Notes: generated from the letters alone by a model not told the origin. Numbered from the stretch's first letter, positions 32,115 to 40,629 are shown. The stretch is DNA of 64,000 bases from Planctomycetota bacterium (GCA_022711755.1 JAKLEA010000014.1:62001-126000); one strand, 5' to 3'. Made by a program: numbers and translations.

Positions 32115-32143
32115 TTGACATGGAAACCAAGTTCGGATAAATT
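32115..32143 (+). promoter_or_regulatory. Additional promoter upstream of PEP-CTERM gene
   Basis: TTGACA (32115-32120), 17 bases, TAAATT (32138-32143). It has a perfect -35 and lies 330 bases before the gene; the second promoter is nearer. Confidence 0.45.
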
Positions 32144-32282
32144 ACCGCAATGCAGGGTTCCGGTCAAGCGATGTCGCAGCGCCGTTTGTCGCGTTCTGTT
32201 GCCCGCGCGGATGTAAAATATCCGTTCCGGGCGAAGAGGCTGGAACAGGGAAAATTGCCAGAAAAAATTTTGGCAAAATCCC

Positions 32283-32311
32283 TTGAAACGGGTTGAATTG
32301 CCTGATACAAT
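32283..32311 (+). promoter_or_regulatory. Promoter of PEP-CTERM gene at 32471
   Basis: TTGAAA (32283-32288), 17 bases, TACAAT (32306-32311). Confidence 0.65.
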
Positions 32312-32470
32312 CAGGACAGTCGGGCGAGGGCTTGTGGTGTTTCTCGCCTGTTTGTGTGGTTGAGTTTGTGGGTCATTCCCGCTCTCTCAAGCGACATACA
32401 ACCCCCAAGGGGCAGGGATACTTGATCAGGAAAACAAGTCGCCGACCCGGTTGAGTCGAGGAGGCAAAGC

Positions 32471-33973
32471 ATGAAGAAACGGATTCTAGGCTGGATTCTG
32501 GCGCTGGTGGCTCTGTGCGCGACGTGGACGGAGGCGCGAACATACCTGTTCGGCGTCAATTCCACGTACACCAACTCCCTCAGGCTATGGGCTAACGCGC
32601 CCGCCTACGGTAACCTGGGCACTCGCGGCACACGAATCACGGGATGGTTCGTCCTGAATGTTGACCCCTTCTATACCGGCACAAAACGGGTGGAATGGGT
32701 TTCACTGGACATCCGCAACATTGACCGTGTGACGTTCGAGATGGTCTACAGCGGTTACGTTGCTCAAGCATACCTGAACCCGAGCGCTGGGACGACCGAC
32801 GGCATGCTGCTTGATCTTAACAACTGCTCGCTTGACGGCGCCATTCCGATGTCAACCGCCAGCACATGGCGGATGATTGACAACCTCGGCGTCCAAAACC
32901 AGCAGATGCGCATCACGTATAATCTGTGGTACATCCTTTCAGGTATTGAGGAGTGGCAGACCATCTACGGAACCGAATATTCCGGAAACAACGGCGAGCA
33001 GGTTATCTGGGATGGTGCATTCACCGGATGGTCAAGCACACAGGGCGGAACATTGACCGCAAGCATGGCACTGACGCAGGGGTACAGGCTGAGTCTCGAA
33101 GACGGCTTGATCGTGTTGTATGCCTGGGCCTCCATGTCAGGCACTGCGACGGTCACTGCCGAGCCAACCCAGTTTGCAGTGCTGGACGTAGGCCGCACTT
33201 ATTACGCGGGTCTGGCCAACGGATATGACCTCAGCCGCATAACGATGAGCACGGCGGGGATGACATGGTATCCCACGATCTACCTGTCCAATACCGTCAG
33301 GCGTTACGCGGCCTATGAAGGCGGCGCGACTCAGGACGTGGCCAACTACGGCAACATCCTCTGGCAGGGCTTGAACTCTCAGTCCGTCGGCGCCAGGCTG
33401 TATCGCTCCGGCGACACGCCTCCCGGATACACCAACGTGACGACGACCTGGGGTTCCGCCAGCTACGCATTCGGCATCCCGGCCAGCTACATCGGAACCT
33501 ATCAGGTTCAGATGAACTTCGCCGGCGGCGGCAACTACCTTGCCAGCAACCCGACGGAGCAGATCGCCATTTACCACCAGACCGGCGTGTCCTACACCGG
33601 CCCGGGCAGTGGGCTCCAAAGCAGCACGATCAACGTTTCAGCCCAGTTGAATGATCTTCCGCTGGCAACCGGACTGGGAAGTCAGGTCATCACGTGGGTG
33701 CTGTCCAGCGGCACGACTCCGGTCAGCACTGTGACCGCCGTGTCCAATGGATCCGGTTACGCATATCAGGCGATGACACTGCCGTTGACACCCGGAGGCT
33801 ACACGATCACGACGACGTTCACAGACAGCGGGTTCTATGTCGGAAGCAGCGATTCCGATCCGTTCACGGTCAACGTGCCGGAACCTGCTTCAGCCGTCCT
33901 GATGCTCGGCGGTCTTGGCCTTGCCGGGATGCTCCGCCGCAGGATTCGCGAAAAGAAGCAGGAAAAGAAGTAA
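32471..33973 (+). CDS. PEP-CTERM exported protein
   Basis: A 500-residue protein, signal peptide MKKRILGWILALVALCATWTEA. The C-terminus VPEPASAVLMLGGLGLAGML followed by RRRIREKK is a PEP-CTERM signal: VPEPA motif, a hydrophobic helix and a basic tail, recognised by exosortase. The first 330 residues are beta-rich with many Tyr/Trp/Thr (TRITGWFVLNVDPFY, SLDIRNIDRVTFEMVYSG). Residues 345-475 resemble an Ig-like pair (QVQMNFAGGGNYLASNPTEQ, PLTPGGYTITTTFTDSGFYVGS). GGAGG precedes the ATG. It is probably processed and placed at the envelope or in a matrix; no exosortase gene is in the window. A strong terminator follows. Confidence 0.88.
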   Translation: MKKRILGWILALVALCATWTEARTYLFGVNSTYTNSLRLWANAPAYGNLGTRGTRITGWFVLNVDPFYTGTKRVEWVSLDIRNIDRVTFEMVYSGYVAQAYLNPSAGTTDGMLLDLNNCSLDGAIPMSTASTWRMIDNLGVQNQQMRITYNLWYILSGIEEWQTIYGTEYSGNNGEQVIWDGAFTGWSSTQGGTLTASMALTQGYRLSLEDGLIVLYAWASMSGTATVTAEPTQFAVLDVGRTYYAGLANGYDLSRITMSTAGMTWYPTIYLSNTVRRYAAYEGGATQDVANYGNILWQGLNSQSVGARLYRSGDTPPGYTNVTTTWGSASYAFGIPASYIGTYQVQMNFAGGGNYLASNPTEQIAIYHQTGVSYTGPGSGLQSSTINVSAQLNDLPLATGLGSQVITWVLSSGTTPVSTVTAVSNGSGYAYQAMTLPLTPGGYTITTTFTDSGFYVGSSDSDPFTVNVPEPASAVLMLGGLGLAGMLRRRIREKKQEKK

Positions 33974-33997
33974 TAGCCCTCTCGACTCGACTCTTCA

Positions 33998-34038
33998 CAA
34001 GGCGCATTGCGGACGATCTGCAATGCGCCTTGTTGTTT
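33998..34038 (+). terminator. Intrinsic terminator of the PEP-CTERM gene
   Basis: A perfect 13-base stem (CAAGGCGCATTGC/GCAATGCGCCTTG) with a 9-base loop is followed by a T-rich TTGTTT tail. Confidence 0.9.
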
Positions 34039-34106
34039 AATGGCTGCTGCTGTAAAGGTGGGTTAGCCCGCATGTGTTCAGTGAATGAGAACTCCCGGAA
34101 AAATCT

Positions 34107-34245
34107 TCCTTCCCCCGCGCACGCGCGGCGTGGGGGAAGGTGTCGTCCCGTCTCGCGGGACGACGGAAGGGGGCAAAACGCGCCCCCCCATCCACCAGCC
34201 TTTGGCTGGTCCCCCTTCCCCCGATGTACGGCACGGGGGAAGGTC
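34107..34245. repeat. Dispersed palindrome family B, inverted copy with extra arm
   Basis: Read on the minus strand: CCTTCCCCCGTGCCGTACATC, a CCAGCCAAAGGCTGG hairpin, TTGCCCCCTTCCGTCGTCCC, GCGAGACGGGACGACACCTT, then GCGGGGGAAGGAAG. It is the reverse orientation of the 14 kb copy with one more arm. Confidence 0.8.
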
Positions 34246-34323
34246 GTTGTATTTGGCGCGGCGTTCCTGGCATCGCGTGGCGCGCCATGCACATACAAGA
34301 ACCAACCCTACATGGAGTGAATC

Positions 34324-34962
34324 ATGAAGGGATTGCCGCCCAAGAGATTCGACGTTCTATGGTTTATAGACGACTATAAGCGCCGGTCCGGCGAAAGCCC
34401 GTCTTATGACGTCATAGCCGGGGCGATGGGAACGACCAAGACCACCGTCGCGGAGCATCTGGACGTTCTTGAAAGCGAAGGCTACATCGTCCGCCAGCCG
34501 GGCAGGGCAAGGTCAATCCGCGTCGTCAAACTTCCCCCGCAGACCGTAATGCGCGATCCGATTCTCAGCGGGTCGGTCCTTGCGGGCAAGTCGCCGATGC
34601 CTACCTTGAATGAGCGCGTTGATCTGTTCCGCCTTCTGGGGCACAAGCTGCGCGTGGAGGTTTTGATAGTGCGCGGCGATGAGTTGAATCATCTGCATAT
34701 CGCCGACGGCGACCTGCTTGTCGTGAACCGGGATGCTGAACCGGAAGAGGGGGACCTTGTGGCTGTAAGGATCGGGCGGGGGCGTCATGCCCTGGCAAGA
34801 AAGGGAAAACCGGGAGAACCTCCGCAGTATTGCCACAGCCTGCACGGGGAAATCCCGGAGCGTTATGCGGGCGCGGACGAGGTCGCCAGAGTGACAGGCA
34901 TTATCAGGAGATTCCCGGAGCGAATTTCAGATGTCGTCCGGCCTGAAGAGGGCGGGTTGTAG
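34324..34962 (+). CDS. LexA-like regulator lacking the catalytic Ser-Lys pair
   Basis: A 212-residue protein with GGAG upstream. Residues 1-68 are a LexA-type winged helix (RFDVLWFIDDYKRRSGESPSYDVIAGAMG, TTVAEHLDVLESEGYI). Residues 78-210 follow the S24 core: a linker with Ala87-Gly88 as the expected cleavage bond (GSVLAGKSPM), then GDELNHLHIADGDLLVV. In LexA the matching stretch is GMSMKDIGIMDGDLL, so the catalytic Ser is Glu120 here. The Lys (VTVKR) matches ALARK, giving Arg159 or the neighbouring Lys160. The protein should therefore not self-cleave and would be a stable repressor or an inert partner. Its 3' end overlaps the dprA end by 36 bases. Confidence 0.8.
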   Translation: MKGLPPKRFDVLWFIDDYKRRSGESPSYDVIAGAMGTTKTTVAEHLDVLESEGYIVRQPGRARSIRVVKLPPQTVMRDPILSGSVLAGKSPMPTLNERVDLFRLLGHKLRVEVLIVRGDELNHLHIADGDLLVVNRDAEPEEGDLVAVRIGRGRHALARKGKPGEPPQYCHSLHGEIPERYAGADEVARVTGIIRRFPERISDVVRPEEGGL

Positions 34963-35913
34963 GCGCGACTGACGGATGGCGGCGATATCGTGCGTGAATT
35001 CCATCTGCAGCCTGCCATGAGCAGCGCATACGCGGATCGGCATTGCGCCGCGGCTTATAAGTATCGTGTTACCGCCGCACTCCCCGAAGGGCGGTGAATA
35101 GAGACATGCGCGCACTGCTCTTCCCATCCGGAGCGCTTTGGAGGCTGTGAACATTGTTCCGCCGCGCGGTTCGGCCTGCACGGCGATGACCATTCTCGAT
35201 AGCGCCGCGACAGTCGAATTTCTTATGAAAGCCCACCGGGTCATCCAGCCGGAGAACGGCGGCGCGTGGCTGATGATCAGGGAGTTGCCGGCATCGGCGA
35301 TTCTCCGGATTTCCGGATGATGAACGAAACAGGCTATCCCGCAGGCCGGCACGAACACGCTGGCCCCGCCGGATTCGAGCACGGCGAAGTGGGCCGACCT
35401 GTCAATGCCGTCGGCGTTTCCGCTTATCACAACACCCTTGTCGGCAGCGACTTGCGCCGATATCGCTCGCGCGGCGAAGACGGCGCGGGGAGCAGGCTCG
35501 CAAGCGCCAATTACGGCGACAAGCGCCCTTCCCAGCAGATCAACATTCCCGCGATAGAAAAGCGCGCATGGCGCGCCGGCGCCTAGGTCCCGAAGTGATG
35601 AAGGATACGAGTCGTCCGTATCAAGAATGACATGAACTCCGCTTGCGCTCAGGAGCGACAATTTCCTACGCAGGATTGGAATCTCCTGCAACAAACGGCC
35701 AAGCCCGGCAGCGGCGGGGAGGCTGACGGAGTCGGCAAGCCATCGCGGGAACGGCCCGCCGGGGCGCAATATCTCATGCAGCGGCGCGCCGCGCGCGCGG
35801 CAGGCAGCCAAAATTCTCCGGTGATTGATGGGGCCGATTTCAGGAACACAGGCAAGCAGAATCCGGGCGTCGCGGATGGCATCGGCTTCATGCAACGTAG
35901 AATAATCAACCAT
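34927..35913 (-). CDS. dprA: DNA processing protein DprA (Smf family)
   Basis: A 328-residue protein. An N-terminal helical part (LLACVPEIGPINHRRILAACR) precedes the Rossmann-like core, LVAVIGACEPAPRAVFAA, VVISGNADGIDRSAHFAVLESGG and RNSTVAALSRMVIAVQAEPRGG then TASKALRMGR. The family motifs diverge: the usual GSR-x-x-S is GACEPAP, and the RNR motif is RNST. There is no C-terminal winged helix. DprA loads RecA on transforming ssDNA. The ATG lies 8 bases after the -10 box, so the transcript may be leaderless. Confidence 0.83.
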   Translation of the reverse strand: MVDYSTLHEADAIRDARILLACVPEIGPINHRRILAACRARGAPLHEILRPGGPFPRWLADSVSLPAAAGLGRLLQEIPILRRKLSLLSASGVHVILDTDDSYPSSLRDLGAGAPCALFYRGNVDLLGRALVAVIGACEPAPRAVFAARAISAQVAADKGVVISGNADGIDRSAHFAVLESGGASVFVPACGIACFVHHPEIRRIADAGNSLIISHAPPFSGWMTRWAFIRNSTVAALSRMVIAVQAEPRGGTMFTASKALRMGRAVRACLYSPPFGECGGNTILISRGAMPIRVCAAHGRLQMEFTHDIAAIRQSRLQPALFRPDDI

Positions 35914-35920
35914 TATCGTT

Positions 35921-35949
35921 AGTATAACATCTTATCAGTCATGTTGCAA
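35921..35949 (-). promoter_or_regulatory. Promoter of dprA
   Basis: On the minus strand TTGCAA (35944-35949), 17 bases, TATACT (35921-35926). Transcription would begin within one or two bases of ATG 35913. Confidence 0.65.
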
Positions 35950-36004
35950 GTCTTGCGCCGCTGCCTGCGGCGGTATATTCTGAGAATACAACGGACGAAA
36001 TTGA

Positions 36005-36034
36005 GCCACAGATAAACGCGGATGGACACAGATG
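36005..36034. repeat. Dispersed CACAGATAAACGCGGATG-type sequence
   Basis: GCCACAGATAAACGCGGATG followed by GACACAGATG. This type of sequence is common as a dispersed intergenic word in environmental genomes, so I do not read it as a regulatory site. Confidence 0.45.
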
Positions 36035-36066
36035 ATGTTTTGGATGACCATTAAAGGAGCGAGACA

Positions 36067-36423
36067 GTGCCAACGGTGAGAAAGACGGCGGAAGTTGAAG
36101 CGAAGACGGTCGGGCCGGAGGCTCCGGGCGTGACGATGCGCGTCCTGATCGGGCCTGAACAGGGGGCGCCGAACTTCGTCATGCGGCGCTTCGAGGTCGC
36201 GGAGGGCGGTTCGACCCCGTTCCATGCCCACCCGTGGGAGCATGAGGTCTACGTAGTTTCCGGGACGGGCGCGGTCGCGGGGGAGAATTCGCGGCAGGCT
36301 CTTGAAGGCGGCGACTCGGTATTCGTTCCCGGCGGGGAGAAGCACAACTTCGTGAACATGGGGAAACAGCCTTTCGTGTTCCTCTGCGTCATACCCGGGG
36401 AACAGAGCTGCAAGAGAGGCTGA
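36067..36423 (+). CDS. Small cupin-domain protein
   Basis: A 118-residue single cupin from GTG with AAAGGAG upstream. Metal ligands are in the standard order: HAHPWEHEVYVVSGTG (His, His, Glu) and VPGGEKHNFVN (His). Beta strands run through the whole protein. Cupins this small often act as sugar isomerases, dioxygenases or binding proteins; the function is not determined. It points away from dprA and is followed by tandem palindromes. Confidence 0.87.
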   Translation: MPTVRKTAEVEAKTVGPEAPGVTMRVLIGPEQGAPNFVMRRFEVAEGGSTPFHAHPWEHEVYVVSGTGAVAGENSRQALEGGDSVFVPGGEKHNFVNMGKQPFVFLCVIPGEQSCKRG

Positions 36424-36455
36424 AATACGTAATGGGTAACTAAAGGGCGCGCCTC

Positions 36456-36540
36456 TTTGGAGTGCGCAAGCTTGCTTGCGCCTTGTCGTTGCACAAGCTT
36501 GCTTGTGCGCGTCTGCAGGCGCAGACGACCGCTCCAAATC
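36456..36540. repeat. Family C element with two adjacent perfect hairpins
   Basis: TTTGGAGTGCGC, then GCGCAAGCTTGCTTGCGC (36464-36481) and GCACAAGCTTGCTTGTGC (36491-36508). Both are perfect palindromes separated by 9 bases. The site lies between the convergent cupin and archease genes. Confidence 0.75.
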
Positions 36541-36562
36541 ACGGCCACGCGCCTGGTTGAGG

Positions 36563-36979
36563 CTATACGTCCAGGACAACCGTTGTCTCCCAGATCCCGC
36601 CGCGCTGAATGATTGCCGCGTTATGCCACGTGACGGCCTTCGCCACGTTTCGCAGCTCGTGGCGGCTCGGGTCATATTCCTCCCCCTCGGCAAGCGCGGC
36701 AAGTTCCGTGTCGGAAAATGTTTCAACCTGTATCCGGCTGAAAATAAGTCGGCGCGTTTCGAATATGAAGAGCAGTTCATCAAGCAGGGCGATGAGCAAT
36801 TCGCCCGGATCGCTGCCGGTGACTGTGATTCTTTCCTGAATGGCCGGACGCGCGCCGGATGTGTCAACGAGTATGTCCTCCAGGGCGAAGGCCGCATTCT
36901 CGTAAAGCCCGCGCAGCGAATCAGTTCTGACCCGGAAGGCAATATCGGCGGTATGCGGAAGGAGTTCGTATCGCATCAT
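36563..36979 (-). CDS. Archease
   Basis: A 138-residue protein with the archease pattern: MRYELLPHTADIAFRVRTDS, LYENAAFALEDILVD and a central LLIALLDELLFIFETRRLIF helix, ending ELRNVAKAVTWHNAAI. Archease activates the RNA ligase RtcB by promoting guanylylation. In bacteria the two genes are usually neighbours; no rtcB is in this window. It overlaps the nagA stop by ATGA, so it is co-translated with nagA. Confidence 0.9.
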   Translation of the reverse strand: MMRYELLPHTADIAFRVRTDSLRGLYENAAFALEDILVDTSGARPAIQERITVTGSDPGELLIALLDELLFIFETRRLIFSRIQVETFSDTELAALAEGEEYDPSRHELRNVAKAVTWHNAAIIQRGGIWETTVVLDV

Positions 36980-38163
36980 GCGAGTTCCGGGGCGCGGTAG
37001 ACAATCCGGCCCGCGACCATTGTCATGACCACCCGATATTCATCGCCCGGAATAAAGGCTGTGAGATCGGCGTCGTATCCCGGCTGGATTCGGCCCTTGC
37101 GTCCGGACATACCAAGCAGGGCCGCCGGGGTTTCCGAGGCCATGCGCAATGCGTCGGGCAGGGCGGCCTTCCCGAAACGAACCATGCCGCGGACGGCCCT
37201 GTCCATCGTAAGCGCGCTGCCGTAAAGCCCGCCGTCAGAGTTGCGCGCCCCGTCGCCTTCGCGGATTGTGATTTGAGCGCCGTCGGGAAGGCGATAAGCG
37301 CCGGAGGGAAGGCCTGCGCCCGTCATGCTGTCAGTGACGAGGACGATGCGTTCCGGCCCCTTGCAGCGCAGGCATATCCGGAGCCACGTCGGCGGGACGT
37401 GAACGCCGTCCGAAATTATCTCCGCGAATATCCGGTCATCCGCCAGTATGGTTTCCACAATGCCGACCGGATACACGCCCGGCTCGGTCGTCCGCCCCTG
37501 TTCATAGACGTCGAAAAGGTGCGTGGCGAGCGACGCGCCGGCGTCTGTTGCGGAGTTCAACTGCATGATGTCGCAACGCGTATGCGTGACGGCGACGACG
37601 ATTCCCCTCGCTGTCAGATTCCGGATGTTACCGGGGGCGCGAATGAGTTCAGGAGACAGCCCGATAATGCGTATGCCGCCGCCGCCCGCCTCCATGATGC
37701 GTTCACGGAGATCGTCTTCCATGCTTTGCCGCAGGAACCGATCATTCATCCCGCCACGCGCGGCCAGCCAGGGGCCTTCAAGGTAAATGCCCGGGCAGCC
37801 TGCTCCCGGCAGATCGGCGCGCATTTCTTGTCGAATGCGGCGGATGGTCGCCAGAAATGCCTCCGCCTCGCGCGGTATCAGGGTCGGCAGGAAGGACGTG
37901 ACGCCATGCCGGGCCTCCACAAGGCTGTATTCCGCAAGCGGCGCGTCTGCGGCGTATAATCTTTCGATGCCGTGCGTGTGAAGGTCAATGAGGCCGGGCG
38001 AGAGCACCGCCCCGTTCAGGTCAACGCTGATTCCGTCCGGAGCATCGGAGTGGGGGCCGACGTATGTTATCTTTCCGGCGCGAACCGCGACGTCCGGATT
38101 GCGCAGCCGCCGGCCTTGCAGGACCCGCGCATTGGTCAGGATAACGGTTTTCCCGTCGGGCAT
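36976..38163 (-). CDS. nagA: N-acetylglucosamine-6-phosphate deacetylase
   Basis: A 395-residue amidohydrolase. DLHTHGIERLY (about 60) is the first metal motif, YLEGPWLAARGG near 127 holds the metal-binding Glu, VAVTHTRC and SLATHLFDVYEQG supply the two His, IISDGVHVPP the substrate His, and LVTDSMTGAGLPSG the catalytic Asp. The KGAH element normally following EGP is GGMND here. It converts GlcNAc-6-phosphate to GlcN-6-phosphate in peptidoglycan or chitin use. No PTS or nagB gene is near. Confidence 0.9.
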   Translation of the reverse strand: MPDGKTVILTNARVLQGRRLRNPDVAVRAGKITYVGPHSDAPDGISVDLNGAVLSPGLIDLHTHGIERLYAADAPLAEYSLVEARHGVTSFLPTLIPREAEAFLATIRRIRQEMRADLPGAGCPGIYLEGPWLAARGGMNDRFLRQSMEDDLRERIMEAGGGGIRIIGLSPELIRAPGNIRNLTARGIVVAVTHTRCDIMQLNSATDAGASLATHLFDVYEQGRTTEPGVYPVGIVETILADDRIFAEIISDGVHVPPTWLRICLRCKGPERIVLVTDSMTGAGLPSGAYRLPDGAQITIREGDGARNSDGGLYGSALTMDRAVRGMVRFGKAALPDALRMASETPAALLGMSGRKGRIQPGYDADLTAFIPGDEYRVVMTMVAGRIVYRAPELA

Positions 38164-38172
38164 GTGAGCGCC

Positions 38173-40611
38173 TCAACCCAGCCGTTTTCTAAGCCGCCGC
38201 TCCAGTCCCGGGGGGAGGGGTTTGCCGCGCGGCTTCTCCGCCGATTCGGCGGGGGGGGCGATGTCGCGCCTTTTTCGGATCAGCGGCTTCGGTTCATAAG
38301 GTTCCAGGCCGAGGAGTTCGTGCAGGATGACGAGCGCGGCCTCCTTGTCCGGAATCCGCCCCTTGGTTGTCGCGTCAACGTCCGCGCGGGAATAGACGGG
38401 CATCGGCGCGCCGACACAAGACGGGCATCCGTCCGGGCAGTCGCAGCCGTGAGCCAGGTCGCATCCGGCCTTTAATATCTTCTCGATCAATTCAAAGCTC
38501 TTGGCGGCGAAGCCCATGCCGTCGGGATACTTGTCATAGATGTAGGCGCCTATCCGCCCGAAGCTTGCCGAGCTGACCGTCGCGCCGACGTCCATCGCGT
38601 CGCACATGACGAACAACGGCGCGACCGACGCGATCAGGTTCGCCACGCCGGTCATGCCCTCGACGGCCACGCGCCCGTGGGCGTCCACCTTGCGCAGCGT
38701 ATCGTTCGACGGCATCACCCACGTGCCTGTCGTGTTGAGCGTCTGGACGGGCAGGTCAAGGTTCTCATAACCGATGCTGTCGCGCGTGCCGAACTTGATC
38801 TTCTTGAACATGTAAATGGCCGTGTTGACCTCGACCGGGCCGAAGCCGCAATCGCCGTCGGCGCAGAGCTTGCGCTCCTGCTCGATGTCCTCGACGCGGA
38901 TGCGCGATTCGGACATCGCCTGCGTGTAGTAATCCAGGTCCTGCCGCTCGACGAAGGCCATCTTCTTCTCGGTGTCGAGGGCTTTGACGTGATAGGTCTC
39001 CGCCTCATGGATATAGACGGCATGGTTGTGGACCTGGCTGAAGGCGGAATACTCGTCCATCGTTCCGATGACGCGCCCGTTTTCCCCCGCCTCCATTATG
39101 ACGTAGACGGCGTCGGTGACGTTGCGAAGGTTGACCTCGGACGCCGGGAAGCCGCTGCCCTTCCAGTGGTATCTGTCCCGGATGGTCCGGACCTGGTTGC
39201 CCTCTTCGAGGAGTTCCATCAGGGAGGGCGCATATTCTCCGAAAAGCTGTATCTCCTCATACCGCAGGGGCAATTCGTTGACGGCGGAGCGCAGGTGGCC
39301 CAGGACTATGAACGCGTTGTCCGGGTTGATGACGGCGTTTTCCGGGGGGGAGCCGAAGAAATATTCCGGGTGCTCCATCAGGTATTGGTCAATCGGATCG
39401 TTTTCCGCCAGGAGGATGACGAGGGACTGTTCCTCGCCGCGCCCGGCGCGCCCGGCCTGCTGCCACGTGCTGGCGATCGTTCCGGGGTAGCCGACGATGA
39501 GGCATGCGTCCAGAGTGCCGATGTCAATGCCGAGTTCAAGCGCGTTGGTGCTGGCGACGGCCAGGAGGTCGCCCTCGGAGAGGCGGCGCTCTATCTCGCG
39601 GCGCTCCTCTGGAAGGTAGCCGCCGCGATAGGCGTGAACGGAGCGGGCAAGGCGGGGGCTGACGTGGAGAAGGTTCTCCTGCGTCGCCTTGAAGAGCAGT
39701 TCCGCGCCGCGCCGCGTTCTGGCAAAGGCGATAGTCTGGATCATCTCCGTCACCAGCAGCGTCATCAGGTCAACGCCCTCGGTGTAGGGGCTTCTGCGTT
39801 CTTCGAGGTTGACGCCGTGGCGCGGGGGATTCCAGAGGGCGAAGATTCTGGGACCGTGCGGGGAGGAGTCCTCGGCAACCAGCTCCGCCGGCAGGCCCAG
39901 GAGCGTCTCGGCGTGATCCTTCGGATTGGCGATTGTGGCGGAGCAGCAGACGAAGCGCGGGCTGGAGCCGTAATGCGCGCAGACGCGCTTGAGCCTGCGC
40001 AGGACGTTGGCGACGTTGCTGCCGAATACGCCACGATAGGTGTGAATCTCATCGAGGACGACGTATTTCAGGTTGGTGAAAAATCGCCCCCAGCGGCTGT
40101 GATTGGGCAGTATGCCCTGGTGGAGCATGTCCGGATTGGTGAGGATGAAGTTGCCCTCGTCGCGCAGCTTGCGGCGCAGGTCGGTCGGGGTGTCGCCGTC
40201 GTAGGTTCCTGCGCTGAAGTCCAGCGATTCGTCCGCGTTCTGGAAGGTCCGCAACGCGCGGAGCTGGTCCTGCGCGAGGGCCTTCGTGGGGTAGATCATG
40301 AGGGCCGTCGTCTTCTGCTCCGCGCTGTAGCTTTCCAGTATCGGCAGCAGGTAGCAGAGGGTCTTGCCGCTGGCCGTGGGGGTGACGATGACGGCGTTCT
40401 TTCCGGCGCGGACATGCGCGACGGCGGAGACCTGATGCTTGTACAGGCGGGCGATGCCGTTGGAAGCGAGGACTGCGGCCAAGGGGGCGGGAAGAGGGGG
40501 ATCCAGGTCGCCGAAGGCGGCCTCCCGGGCGGGGATTTCGCGGACGTGGACGATCTGCCCGCGATACTCGCGCCGGGTTTGAAGGTGGTCTATGAACCTG
40601 TAGGCGTCCAT
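38173..40611 (-). CDS. mrfA: MrfA-type DEAD/DEAH helicase with DUF1998
   Basis: An 812-residue superfamily 2 helicase. TPTASGKT (77-84) is motif I and DEIH (187-190) motif II; VCCSATIANPKDHAETL, IAFARTRRGAELL and IIVGYPGTIASTWQQAGRAGRGE are motifs III to VI. The C-terminal half is the DUF1998 domain with the zinc cluster CDLAHGCDCPDGCPSCVGAP. In Bacillus, MrfA and MrfB repair mitomycin lesions; MrfB is not seen here. Eight G at 38251-38258 lie in the low-complexity tail. Confidence 0.92.
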   Translation of the reverse strand: MDAYRFIDHLQTRREYRGQIVHVREIPAREAAFGDLDPPLPAPLAAVLASNGIARLYKHQVSAVAHVRAGKNAVIVTPTASGKTLCYLLPILESYSAEQKTTALMIYPTKALAQDQLRALRTFQNADESLDFSAGTYDGDTPTDLRRKLRDEGNFILTNPDMLHQGILPNHSRWGRFFTNLKYVVLDEIHTYRGVFGSNVANVLRRLKRVCAHYGSSPRFVCCSATIANPKDHAETLLGLPAELVAEDSSPHGPRIFALWNPPRHGVNLEERRSPYTEGVDLMTLLVTEMIQTIAFARTRRGAELLFKATQENLLHVSPRLARSVHAYRGGYLPEERREIERRLSEGDLLAVASTNALELGIDIGTLDACLIVGYPGTIASTWQQAGRAGRGEEQSLVILLAENDPIDQYLMEHPEYFFGSPPENAVINPDNAFIVLGHLRSAVNELPLRYEEIQLFGEYAPSLMELLEEGNQVRTIRDRYHWKGSGFPASEVNLRNVTDAVYVIMEAGENGRVIGTMDEYSAFSQVHNHAVYIHEAETYHVKALDTEKKMAFVERQDLDYYTQAMSESRIRVEDIEQERKLCADGDCGFGPVEVNTAIYMFKKIKFGTRDSIGYENLDLPVQTLNTTGTWVMPSNDTLRKVDAHGRVAVEGMTGVANLIASVAPLFVMCDAMDVGATVSSASFGRIGAYIYDKYPDGMGFAAKSFELIEKILKAGCDLAHGCDCPDGCPSCVGAPMPVYSRADVDATTKGRIPDKEAALVILHELLGLEPYEPKPLIRKRRDIAPPAESAEKPRGKPLPPGLERRLRKRLG

Positions 40612-40629
40612 CGCGTCGCGACGCGCATT

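Larger units (their letters stand above)
32067..32470. other. Divergent region between mla operon and PEP-CTERM gene
   Basis: A 404-base gap with two plus-strand promoter candidates (32115-32143, 32283-32311) and a leader of about 155 bases for the PEP-CTERM gene. The leader has no riboswitch that I recognise. No convincing promoter for mlaE was found. Confidence 0.6.
33974..34323. other. Terminator and repeat region before LexA-like gene
   Basis: This 350-base region has a terminator (33998-34038) and an inverted family B array (34107-34245). The remainder (34246-34323) contains the GGAG site of the next gene and nothing else recognised. Confidence 0.65.

Noticed and set aside
32312..32470. 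A riboswitch (cyclic di-GMP type) in the PEP-CTERM leader.
   Set aside because: The leader lacks the conserved GEMM words and paired helices I would need to see.
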